Assembly: GCF_014251715.1 (NCBI RefSeq)
Contig: NZ_CP059198.1
Span: forward strand, 557,488-621,487
DNA: 64,000 nt
Direction: 5' to 3'
Source of the DNA: Blattabacterium cuenoti
GTDB taxonomy: Bacteria > Bacteroidota > Bacteroidia > Flavobacteriales > Blattabacteriaceae
How positions within the stretch are numbered: the first letter of the stretch is position 1; every line of letters starts with the position of its first letter. Both the position numbers and the translations under genes were made by a program. Positions 11,584-20,091 of this stretch are shown here, piece by piece. The notes under the pieces were generated by a model. That model searched no databases, was not told where the DNA came from, and saw nothing but the letters and a program-made list of their open reading frames with translations.

Positions 11584-12635
11584 TTTTTAATATATTTTTC
11601 TATGTAATTCCCTACTTCTTCAGTAGTAGAAGAAATTTTTTTATCAATAATATCTTGGGTACATATTTGTTTTTTAATGGAATTTTTTACAGCTTTTTCT
11701 AATATATTTTTCTCTTTATCCATTCCAAAATATTCTAACATCATAGATCCTGAAAGAATACAACCTAAAGGATTTGCTATATTTTTACCTTTTGCTTGAG
11801 GATAAGATCCATGTATAGGTTCAAACATAGATTTATTATCTCCTATAGAAGCAGAAGGCAATAATCCTAAAGAACTTGTAATTACACTGGATTCATCTGA
11901 AAGAATATCACCAAACATATTATCCGTTAGTATTACATCAAATCTTTTAGGATTCATAATAATTTGCATTGCTGCATTATCTATATATAAAAAATCTAGA
12001 TTAACTTCTGGATAATCTAATGCCATTTTTATAATAATTTCTCTCCATAATCTAGAGGTTTCTAATACATTAGCTTTATCTACTAATGTTACTTTCTTTT
12101 TTCGAGAAATTGCTGCTCTAAAAGCCATTTCTCCAATTCTTTCAATTTCTTTTTTAGAATAAATACAATAATCATAAGCTTCTTCTTCATTTTTTGAACG
12201 ACCTTTTTTACCAAAATAAATTCCTCCTGTTAATTCACGATATATTACAAAATCAACTTCATTTAATAATTCTTTTTTTATAGGGGATTTATTTATTTCT
12301 GAATAAATAACTATAGGACGAATATTACAATATAAATTCATTTTTTTTCTAAGTTCTAACAATCCATCTTCAGGTCTTATTCCTTTAGTATTATGATCAT
12401 ATTTTGGATCACCTATACAACCAAATAAAACAGCATCTGATTTTAAACAAGTATCTATAGTTTCTTTTGGCATAGGAGTTCCAAATTTTTCTATAGCTAT
12501 AGATCCTGCTATAGTTTTTTTAAAATAAAAATTATGACCATATTTTTTAGCGATCAAATTTAAAATTTTTATTGTTTGTTTCATCACCTCAGGCCCTATT
12601 CCATCTCCTTCTATTACAGAAATATTTTTTTTCAT
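11577..12635 (-). CDS. leuB: 3-isopropylmalate dehydrogenase
   Basis: LeuB is the NAD-dependent oxidative decarboxylase of leucine synthesis. The N-terminus (ISVIEGDGIGPEV) and the metal-binding segment ILTDNMFGDILSDE are intact, as is the cofactor loop EPIHGSYPQAKGKNIANP. The length, 352 residues, is typical. It is the last gene of leuA-leuC-leuD-leuB, 5 bases after leuD. Its end overlaps the AddB-like gene on the other strand. Confidence 0.96.
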   Translation of the reverse strand: MKKNISVIEGDGIGPEVMKQTIKILNLIAKKYGHNFYFKKTIAGSIAIEKFGTPMPKETIDTCLKSDAVLFGCIGDPKYDHNTKGIRPEDGLLELRKKMNLYCNIRPIVIYSEINKSPIKKELLNEVDFVIYRELTGGIYFGKKGRSKNEEEAYDYCIYSKKEIERIGEMAFRAAISRKKKVTLVDKANVLETSRLWREIIIKMALDYPEVNLDFLYIDNAAMQIIMNPKRFDVILTDNMFGDILSDESSVITSSLGLLPSASIGDNKSMFEPIHGSYPQAKGKNIANPLGCILSGSMMLEYFGMDKEKNILEKAVKNSIKKQICTQDIIDKKISSTTEEVGNYIEKYIKNQ

Positions 12636-12640
12636 ATTTT

Positions 12641-13237
12641 TTAATAAAATGTTCTTCTATTTTTTTCAAAAATTTCAATATCTTCTTTTATGGAAACTAA
12701 AAAATCTATATCATCATAACCATTTAAAAAACAATTTTTTTTATATGGATGTATGTAAAATTTTTCAAATTCTCCTGTTTTTAATATGGTAACCTTTTGA
12801 TGAATTAAATCAATTTTTATTTCTGTTTTAGGATAAGTTTCAACTATGTTAAATAATTTTTTTAAAAAAAATTCGGATACTTCTACAGTAAGTAACCCAT
12901 TATTCAATGCATTTTCTTTAAAAATATCAGAAAAAAAACTAGTTATTATAACTCTAAATCCATAATCAAAAATAGCCCACGTTGCATGTTCACGACTAGA
13001 ACCACAACCAAAATTTTTTCCAGATAAAAGAATTTTTCCAAAAAAATTAGAATTATTTAATATAAAATTTTCATTTAATGATCCATCTTTTTTATAACGC
13101 CAATCTATAAAAAGATTTTTTACACATTCTTTACGTTTAATTTCTTTTAAAAAACGAGCAGGAATAATTTGATCTGTATCTATATTTTCTATAGCTAATG
13201 GAATAGCTTGGCTAATTAACATTGTAAATTTTTTCAT
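12641..13237 (-). CDS. leuD: 3-isopropylmalate dehydratase small subunit
   Basis: LeuD is the swivel-domain subunit of isopropylmalate isomerase, which converts 2- to 3-isopropylmalate with LeuC. The motifs NIDTDQIIPARFLK and NFGCGSSREHATWA are present. The protein has 198 residues, normal for the bacterial form. The chosen ATG at 13237 overlaps leuC by 26 bases, and a second ATG at 13222 would shorten the protein by 5 residues. The overlap implies translational coupling of the two subunits. Confidence 0.95.
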   Translation of the reverse strand: MKKFTMLISQAIPLAIENIDTDQIIPARFLKEIKRKECVKNLFIDWRYKKDGSLNENFILNNSNFFGKILLSGKNFGCGSSREHATWAIFDYGFRVIITSFFSDIFKENALNNGLLTVEVSEFFLKKLFNIVETYPKTEIKIDLIHQKVTILKTGEFEKFYIHPYKKNCFLNGYDDIDFLVSIKEDIEIFEKNRRTFY

Positions 13238-14600
13238 GAATATATTTATTTATGTCCACAATTATACCTTCAATAGCTATAATAGCAGCTGTCAAAGGAC
13301 TGGTTAATAAAGTACGTGATCCTGTCCCCTGTCTACCTTCAAAATTTCTATTAGATGTAGAAATACAATATTCTCCTGAAGGTATTTTATCTTCATTCAT
13401 TCCCAAACAAGCAGAACATCCCGGTTGTCTAAATTCAAATCCGGAATCTATAAAAATTTTATCTAAACCTTCTTCTTTAGCTTGTTGAACAACTTTATTT
13501 GATCCAGGTACTATCATCACTCTTACATTATCAGCTTTTTTTTTACCTTTTACTATAGAAGCTACTAATCTTAAATCTTCTATTCTAGAATTTGTGCAAC
13601 TTCCTATAAAAATGTAATTAATAATTTTTCCTATTAAATATTCTCCTGGAGAAAAACCCATATAATTTAAAGATTTACAATTATTTGTATTTGGAATAGG
13701 TTTAGATATTTTGATTGCCATTCCCGGAGTTGTCCCATAGGTTATCATAGGTTCAATGTCTTCAGCATGTAAAATATATTCTTTATCAAATACTGTATTT
13801 TTATCTGTTTTTAAAAAATTACAATATTCCTCTTTTGATTTTTTGAATAAAGAATTTTTGCATTTTTTAATATAATCAAAAGTAATTTGATCTGGAGCAA
13901 TTAATCCTCCTTTTGCTCCCATTTCAATACTCATATTACAAATAGTCATTCTACCTTCCATACTCATTTTTTGAATAACAGAACCAGTGTATTCTACAAA
14001 ATGACCAATTCCTGCATCTACTCCTAATTTTGAAATTATATATAAGATTACATCTTTTGGAGTAACTCCTTTCCTTAAATTTCCATTTAATTGTATTTTC
14101 ATTTGTTTAGGCTTAGATAACAATAAACATTGACTAGCCATAACCATAGCTACCTGACTTGTTCCAATTCCAAAAGCAATACAACCAAAAGCTCCGTGAG
14201 TTGAAGTATGACTATCCCCACAAACTATTGTCATTCCAGGTAAGGTATAACCTAATTCAGGCCCTATTACATGAACTATTCCATTATTTGGATGACCTAA
14301 TTTATACAATGATGTAATTCCAAACTTTTTACAATTACTTGTAAGCAAATTAATTTGCTTTCTAGATAAAGGATCAGAAACAGGTAAATGTTGATTTATT
14401 GTAGGAACGTTATGATCCGCCGTGGCTACAATTTTTTTTGGTCTAAAAATAGAAAAATTTCTTTTTTTTAATTCTATAAAAGCCTGAGGGCTTGTAACTT
14501 CATGTATATAATGTCTATCAATATAAATAACAAATATTCCATTTTCTAATTTTTTTACAATGTGTAATTCCCAAATTTTATCAAATAATGATTTTTGCAT
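13212..14600 (-). CDS. leuC: 3-isopropylmalate dehydratase large subunit
   Basis: LeuC is the [4Fe-4S] catalytic subunit of isopropylmalate isomerase. The three cluster cysteines are seen in FIGSCTNSRIEDL and PGCSACLGMNEDK. VCGDSHTSTHGAFG is also intact. The 462-residue length is normal. Cluster supply presumably comes from the SUF system at 54166-59288. It lies 2 bases after leuA and overlaps leuD. Confidence 0.97.
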   Translation of the reverse strand: MQKSLFDKIWELHIVKKLENGIFVIYIDRHYIHEVTSPQAFIELKKRNFSIFRPKKIVATADHNVPTINQHLPVSDPLSRKQINLLTSNCKKFGITSLYKLGHPNNGIVHVIGPELGYTLPGMTIVCGDSHTSTHGAFGCIAFGIGTSQVAMVMASQCLLLSKPKQMKIQLNGNLRKGVTPKDVILYIISKLGVDAGIGHFVEYTGSVIQKMSMEGRMTICNMSIEMGAKGGLIAPDQITFDYIKKCKNSLFKKSKEEYCNFLKTDKNTVFDKEYILHAEDIEPMITYGTTPGMAIKISKPIPNTNNCKSLNYMGFSPGEYLIGKIINYIFIGSCTNSRIEDLRLVASIVKGKKKADNVRVMIVPGSNKVVQQAKEEGLDKIFIDSGFEFRQPGCSACLGMNEDKIPSGEYCISTSNRNFEGRQGTGSRTLLTSPLTAAIIAIEGIIVDINKYIHEKIYNVN

Positions 14601-14602
14601 TT

Positions 14603-15829
14603 TTATACAACATTTATTCTTCTACTACTACCCGTATTTGTAGAAGTAGAATGCAATATTTTTTTATTTTTTTTATTAAAATTATATTTTTTTAATATTA
14701 TTTTTAATTCTTTATCATTAATTTCTTTATTTTTATCTGCATATTTTAAAAAAATTTTATAAACCAAGTCTAAAGAATTTTTACTTAAAAAATGGCCCAA
14801 TTTATTATAACGATAAGCCAAAGCTGCTCTTCCACTTCTAGCTGTTAAAATAATTGAAGACTGATCTATTCCAACATCTTCAGGATTGATACTTTCATAA
14901 GTCTCTCTTTTTTTTATAACTCCATCTTGATGTATTCCAGAAGAATGAGAAAAAGCATTCATTCCTACAATAGCTTTATTTGCTTGCACTTTCATTCCTG
15001 TGCATTTAGATACTAAATTACTTGTAGAATAAATAAGTTTCGTATCGATATTAGTAAATAAATTTAAATGGGAATTTTGTTTTATGATCATAACTATCTC
15101 TTCTAAAGAAGTATTTCCAGCTCTTTCTCCAATTCCATTAATAGTACATTCAACTTGCTGTGCTCCATTTATTATACCTGATAAAGAATTAGCTGTAGCT
15201 AATCCTAAATCATTATGACAATGAGTTGATAATGTAATTTTATGAATTCCTTTCACATTTTCTTTTAAAAAACGTATTTTTTCACCATATTCTTCTGGTA
15301 AACAATATCCTGTAGTATCAGGAATATTAATTACCGTAGCACCATATTTTATTACATTTTCACAAATTTTTGACAAAAATTTGTTTTCGGTTCGTCCTGC
15401 ATCTTCTGCATAAAATTCCACATCTTCTACGAATTTTTTTGCATACTTTACTGCATTTATAGCTCTTTCTATAATTTTTTCCGGAGTAGTATTAAATTTA
15501 TAACGTATATGACAATTGGAAGTTCCTATCCCAGTATGAATTCTAGGTATTTTAGCTCCTTTTAATGCTTTTGCAGCTATTTCTATATCTTTTTCTACAG
15601 CTCTAGATAATGCACAAACTACAGTTTTAAAAACTGATTTACAAATTTCTTGAACAGATTTATAATCTCCTGGACTTGAAGTAGGAAATCCTGCTTCAAT
15701 CACATCTACTCCTAAAGCTTCTAATTTTTTAGCTATTTTTACTTTTTCTTTAGTATTTAATTTACATCCTGGAACCTGTTCTCCATCTCGCAAAGTCGTA
15801 TCCAAAATTTGGATCTTTTTCTTTTCCAT
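14603..15829 (-). CDS. leuA: 2-isopropylmalate synthase, short form without regulatory domain
   Basis: LeuA condenses acetyl-CoA with 2-ketoisovalerate, the committed step to leucine. The TIM-barrel motifs [14 protein letters not shown] and [14 protein letters not shown] are intact, as is [13 protein letters not shown] of the linker region. At 408 residues it lacks the roughly 110-residue C-terminal domain through which leucine inhibits longer enzymes. Short forms occur in Flavobacteriia, so this may be inherited. The lysine- and asparagine-rich tail ([16 protein letters not shown]) resembles nothing I know. It is the first gene of the operon. Confidence 0.93.
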   Translation of the reverse strand: MEKKKIQILDTTLRDGEQVPGCKLNTKEKVKIAKKLEALGVDVIEAGFPTSSPGDYKSVQEICKSVFKTVVCALSRAVEKDIEIAAKALKGAKIPRIHTGIGTSNCHIRYKFNTTPEKIIERAINAVKYAKKFVEDVEFYAEDAGRTENKFLSKICENVIKYGATVINIPDTTGYCLPEEYGEKIRFLKENVKGIHKITLSTHCHNDLGLATANSLSGIINGAQQVECTINGIGERAGNTSLEEIVMIIKQNSHLNLFTNIDTKLIYSTSNLVSKCTGMKVQANKAIVGMNAFSHSSGIHQDGVIKKRETYESINPEDVGIDQSSIILTARSGRAALAYRYNKLGHFLSKNSLDLVYKIFLKYADKNKEINDKELKIILKKYNFNKKNKKILHSTSTNTGSSRRINVV

Positions 15830-15852
15830 ACTCTTATATTGTTTTATAATAT

Positions 15853-15860
15853 CAAAACTA
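15853..15860 (-). promoter_or_regulatory. possible -7 element for the leu operon
   Basis: On the minus strand TAGTTTTG matches TAnnTTTG, 24 bases before the leuA ATG. A TTTC lies 20 bases upstream in place of TTTG. Single-element matches are common in AT-rich sequence. Confidence 0.3.
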
Positions 15861-15900
15861 TTTTTTCCAAAAAGAAAATAGAAACAAATTATTTAAATAC

Positions 15901-15983
15901 TTACAATGTCTAATTACTGAATTAATTTTATATTTTTCTATTTATCAAATGGAATATCATTCTACGATTACAATGTCTAATTA
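15901..15983. repeat. 16-bp direct repeat that duplicates a start-codon context
   Basis: TTACAATGTCTAATTA occurs at 15901-15916 and again at 15968-15983. The second copy contains an in-frame ATG (15973) of the following gene. The first contains an ATG followed by three sense codons and TGA. Confidence 0.8.
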
Positions 15984-17535
15984 TAATAATTATAAGAAAA
16001 AATCAGATAACCTTTTTCTATTAATTCAAACTTTATCTAGATCTGAAAAAAGAAATTTTAAACTTTATGCTAGACGAATAAAACGAAATAAATGCGCTAA
16101 GTTTATGAAACTTTTTGAAATAATGAGTCAAATGAATTGTTATGAAGAAAAAAAAATATTAAAAAATACACCTATAAGTAAAATACAGTTATCCAATATA
16201 AAAGCTCATTTATATAAACAAATTTTAATTAGTCTTAAGTTGCTACATGCTGAAAAAAATCATGATATACAAATACGTGAATATTTAGATTTTTCTAAAA
16301 TTTTATATAATAAAGGGTTATATATACAAAGTTTAAAATTTTTAGAAAAAGCAAAAATTATCGCTAGATATTATGAATATAATACTATTCTTTTAGAACT
16401 AGTTGAGTTTGAAAAAATGATAGAATCTCAACATATAACCAGAAGTCTTTATTCAAGATCAGGAGAATTATACGCAGAATCTAAAGAATTAATTGAAAGA
16501 ATTCAATGTCACAATGCTTTATCTAATCTTTCTTTAGAACTATATGGGTTGTATTTAAAAGTGGGATATGTAAGAAATGAAAAAGATAAAATATTTATAG
16601 AAACATATTTTCGTACCAATCTTCCAAAATTTGATTTTGATAAACTTAGTTTTTACGAAAAATTATTTTTATATCAAGCTAAAGTATGGTATCATTATAT
16701 TAGACAGGATTTTATTATGTGCTATAGATCATCTTATAAATGGGTACAATTATTTCAAAACCATGTAAAAGAAAAAAAAATAGCTTCCGTAAGCTATTTA
16801 AAAGGATATCATTATTTGTTAGATACCTTATTTTACTTAAATCATTATTCAAAATTTACTGATGTTTTTAAAAAATTTGAAAAAGAAGTTAAAAATGGAG
16901 AAATTTTGATCAATGGAAATACTAGAATATTAATTTTTATGTATACATATACTAATCGTATTAATAAACATTATATGGAAGGAAGTTTTTCAGAAGGAGT
17001 TAAAAAAGTAATTCCATCATTATTCATAGATTTTAAAAAAATTTATAATCATTTGGATTCTCATTATATAATGGTTCTTTATTACAAAATTGCTTGTTTA
17101 TATTTTGGAAGTGGAGATAATGAAAATACTATTCGGTATTTATCAAAAATTATAGAAAATAAAAAAAAAAATTTACGACAAGACTTACAATGTTTTGCTA
17201 GACTCTTACATTTAATTGCCTGTTATGAAAGTGGATTAGATGAAAATATGGATCAAAAAATTAAATCTGCATATAGATTTTTTATTCAAATGGATGATTG
17301 GTATATTGTACAAAAAAAAATTATTCATTTTTTTAAAAATTTAGGAAATGTATATCCACATCAAATTAAAGGTCAATTTAAAAAATTAAGAGATAAATTA
17401 ATTAAATATTATGATCATCCTTATGAAAAAAGAACTTTTCTATATTTGGATATTATTTCTTGGTTGAATTCTAAAATAGAAAATAAATCCGTAGAAGTAA
17501 TTATAAAAGAAAAGTTTATAAAAACCAATCATTAA
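15949..17535 (+). CDS. conserved hypothetical protein, helical-repeat-like
   Basis: I do not recognise a function. The protein (up to 528 residues) is basic and rich in aromatic residues, with no signal peptide or membrane segment. The regular alternation of Leu, Tyr and Ala in its middle (for example LYIQSLKFLEKAKIIARYYEY, and later segments on cell-structure scale) suggests TPR-like helical hairpins, so a scaffold or binding role is possible. Two starts compete: ATG at 15949 and ATG at 15973 (MSNYNN), the latter inside a duplicated motif. It may be a Bacteroidota-specific conserved protein. Its end overlaps the next, convergent gene by 4 bases. Confidence 0.8.
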   Translation: MEYHSTITMSNYNNYKKKSDNLFLLIQTLSRSEKRNFKLYARRIKRNKCAKFMKLFEIMSQMNCYEEKKILKNTPISKIQLSNIKAHLYKQILISLKLLHAEKNHDIQIREYLDFSKILYNKGLYIQSLKFLEKAKIIARYYEYNTILLELVEFEKMIESQHITRSLYSRSGELYAESKELIERIQCHNALSNLSLELYGLYLKVGYVRNEKDKIFIETYFRTNLPKFDFDKLSFYEKLFLYQAKVWYHYIRQDFIMCYRSSYKWVQLFQNHVKEKKIASVSYLKGYHYLLDTLFYLNHYSKFTDVFKKFEKEVKNGEILINGNTRILIFMYTYTNRINKHYMEGSFSEGVKKVIPSLFIDFKKIYNHLDSHYIMVLYYKIACLYFGSGDNENTIRYLSKIIENKKKNLRQDLQCFARLLHLIACYESGLDENMDQKIKSAYRFFIQMDDWYIVQKKIIHFFKNLGNVYPHQIKGQFKKLRDKLIKYYDHPYEKRTFLYLDIISWLNSKIENKSVEVIIKEKFIKTNH

Positions 17536-17897
17536 TTTAAAACATAATATATTTTGAAAATATGAATCATAAAATATGAAAAAAAAAAATTAATAAAAGC
17601 TTTTAATAAAAAAAAATTGGAAATATTATCATATTCAATTATTGAATAAAAAAAAATAAAAATACTAAAAAATAACTTTATCATACTACATACCATATAA
17701 ATACATACAAAAAATGTAGATTTTATATTTTTTATAAAAAAATATAAAAATAAAAAAAAGCTATTTATAGGCAATAAAAAAATATATATTTTTAATACGT
17801 AAAAAAAATCTTTTTCAAAAAAAAGATAAATGAAAATTATGTGGATAAAACTAAAAAAACAAGTAAATAAATTATATTTTATTATTTTTTTTATCAT
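17532..17897 (-). CDS. small membrane protein, four predicted transmembrane segments
   Basis: The 121-residue protein is almost wholly hydrophobic, with four stretches long enough to span the membrane and short Lys/Asn loops. It resembles a small uncharacterised flavobacterial membrane family (of the DUF6168 type, from memory), but AT-driven Phe/Ile richness makes similarity hard to judge. No catalytic motif is visible. It is a single gene between two + strand genes. Confidence 0.6.
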   Translation of the reverse strand: MIKKIIKYNLFTCFFSFIHIIFIYLFFEKDFFYVLKIYIFLLPINSFFLFLYFFIKNIKSTFFVCIYMVCSMIKLFFSIFIFFYSIIEYDNISNFFLLKAFINFFFSYFMIHIFKIYYVLN

Positions 17898-17938
17898 GAT
17901 GAATAAAATAAATTGAAAAATATTACTTTATTTTTAAC

Positions 17939-19210
17939 ATGAAAAATATCATGGAAGAACTCTCATGGAGAGGTTTAATAAAAAATAAAGTTCCTGGTAT
18001 AGAAAATCAATTAAAAAAACCTACGACTATGTATATAGGTTTTGATCCTACATCTGATTCTCTTCATTTAGGAAGTTTACTCCCTATTATTATGTTGATT
18101 CATTTTCAAAAAATGGGACATAAAACATTAGTATTAATTGGTGGAGCAACAGGGTTAATAGGGGATCCATCTGGAAAATGTAATAGTAGAATTTTGCTTG
18201 ATAAAAAAAATTTACATAATAATGCAGAATCTATAAAAATACAAATATCCAAACTTATGAGTTTTTTTTCAGAAAAAACAGAATTATTAAATAATTTTGA
18301 TTGGTTAAAAAATATTTCTTTTTTAGAATTTATTCGTAAAATAGGAAAACATTTTACTGTAAATTATATAATATCTAAAAATTCTGTAAAAAATAGAATT
18401 AATAAAAAAGACGGAATTTCCTTTATGGAATTCTCTTATACTCTTATACAAGGATATGATTTTTATTATTTAAATCAAGTAAAAAATTGTTTACTCCAAA
18501 TTGGAGGATCTGATCAATGGGGAAATATAATCACAGGAATAGAATTAATTAAAAAAAAAACAGGGAAAATAGCATATGGATTCACTTTTCCTTTAATAAC
18601 AAAACCTAATGGTATAAAATTTGGAAAAAGTGAAAAAGGTGAAAATATATGGCTAGATAAAAATAAAACATCTCCATATAAATTCTATCAATTTTGGATG
18701 AATATTTCCGATTTTGAAATTGAAAAATACATAAAAATATATACTTTTTTTTCTAAAAAAAAAATTGAAAAATTGATTTTTCAACACAAAAAAAATCCAA
18801 GTAAAAGATTATTGCAAAAAAAATTAGCTTATGAAATAACAAAATGGGTTCATGGAAATAAAATTTCCAAAGAAATAATAAAAATTACACATATTTTATT
18901 CCAAAAAAAAAATGGAAATTTGCAATTATTGGATGATAAAACTTTTGTTTCTATATATGATCACATTCCACATATCCTTTTTCCACATGAAAAATTTGAA
19001 AAAGGAATTTTTTTATTAGATTTTTTAAAAAAAAGTGGTTTTTTTACATCTAAAAATGAAGCAAATAGAGCTTTAAAAGCTAATTCTATTTTTTTAAATA
19101 AAATCATAACAAAAAAAAACATACTGTTAAAAAAAGAAAATATTATAGGTAAAAAGTATATTTTGTTACAATTTGGAAAAAAAGAATTTTTTATGATAAA
19201 AATTGAGTAA
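17939..19210 (+). CDS. tyrS: tyrosyl-tRNA synthetase
   Basis: This class I synthetase charges tRNA-Tyr. The HIGH-like motif appears as LHLGS near residue 38 and the KMSKS-like loop as KFGKSEKG near 227-234. The tyrosine-binding region YTLIQGYDFYYLNQ and GGSDQWGN are present. A C-terminal S4-type RNA-binding domain (SGFFTSKNEANRALK) is kept. Length is 423 residues, the family norm. It stops 2 bases before the convergent era gene. Confidence 0.97.
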   Translation: MKNIMEELSWRGLIKNKVPGIENQLKKPTTMYIGFDPTSDSLHLGSLLPIIMLIHFQKMGHKTLVLIGGATGLIGDPSGKCNSRILLDKKNLHNNAESIKIQISKLMSFFSEKTELLNNFDWLKNISFLEFIRKIGKHFTVNYIISKNSVKNRINKKDGISFMEFSYTLIQGYDFYYLNQVKNCLLQIGGSDQWGNIITGIELIKKKTGKIAYGFTFPLITKPNGIKFGKSEKGENIWLDKNKTSPYKFYQFWMNISDFEIEKYIKIYTFFSKKKIEKLIFQHKKNPSKRLLQKKLAYEITKWVHGNKISKEIIKITHILFQKKNGNLQLLDDKTFVSIYDHIPHILFPHEKFEKGIFLLDFLKKSGFFTSKNEANRALKANSIFLNKIITKKNILLKKENIIGKKYILLQFGKKEFFMIKIE

Positions 19211-19212
19211 AT

Positions 19213-20091
19213 TCAATATCCAAAATATTTCAATCTTTTGTAATCGTATCGCCAATTTAGACAAACTTTTACATTGAATTCTAATTTTATTTTTTTCCTG
19301 AAAAAGGATTCTATGCTCTTAATGGAAAAAAATTTCAATTTTTTCAACGTCAATCCTTTTTTCCCAATTAATATTCCTTTTTGAGAGTCTCGTTCTACAT
19401 ATATAGAAGAATATATATGTATTAAAGTTTTTTCTTCTTTAAAAAACTCCGTATTTATTTCTACGGAATAAGGAATCTCTTTTTTATAGAGAAAAAATAT
19501 TTTTTCTCTAATTATTTCATTTACAAAAAAACGTTCAGATTTATTACTTAAAAATTCTTTAGGATAATAAGGTGGATGTTCAGATAACAAAGTTTTAATT
19601 TTATACATTAATAAATCTTGATTAATTTTTTTTAATGCAGATATTGGTAATATTTCTGAATTAGGAAATAATTTATGCCAATAATTTATTGTATCATATA
19701 AAATATGATATTTCATTTGAATTTTATCAATTTTATTAATCAATATAATAATAGGAACATCTTTAATGTTATACAACATGGGAAAATGGTATAGTTTACC
19801 TATTTCTGTTATGAATAAAATAATATCTGCATCCTCTAATGATTCTTCTACATACTGCATCATGATCTTCTGCATAGGATAAGTAGGAGAGATCACTCCT
19901 GGAGTATCAGAAAAAATAATTTGTAGATCACATTTATTAAAAATTCCCAATATTCTATGACGAGTAGTTTGTGGTTTATGTGTTATAATAGAAAGCTTTT
20001 CTCCAATAAGAGAATTCATCAATGTAGATTTACCTACATTAGGCGCTCCTATGATATTTACGAAACCAGATTTATGAAACGATAGAGACAC
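19213..20091 (-). CDS. era: GTPase Era
   Basis: Era binds 16S rRNA and assists 30S subunit assembly. The G1 loop GAPNVGKST, G3 SDTPG and G4 NKID are intact. A KH RNA-binding domain at the C-terminus shows GILIGKKGLTLKKL. The length of 292 residues is typical. Its start overlaps the end of clpB by 20 bases, so the two are probably co-transcribed. Confidence 0.96.
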   Translation of the reverse strand: MSLSFHKSGFVNIIGAPNVGKSTLMNSLIGEKLSIITHKPQTTRHRILGIFNKCDLQIIFSDTPGVISPTYPMQKIMMQYVEESLEDADIILFITEIGKLYHFPMLYNIKDVPIIILINKIDKIQMKYHILYDTINYWHKLFPNSEILPISALKKINQDLLMYKIKTLLSEHPPYYPKEFLSNKSERFFVNEIIREKIFFLYKKEIPYSVEINTEFFKEEKTLIHIYSSIYVERDSQKGILIGKKGLTLKKLKFFSIKSIESFFRKKIKLEFNVKVCLNWRYDYKRLKYFGY

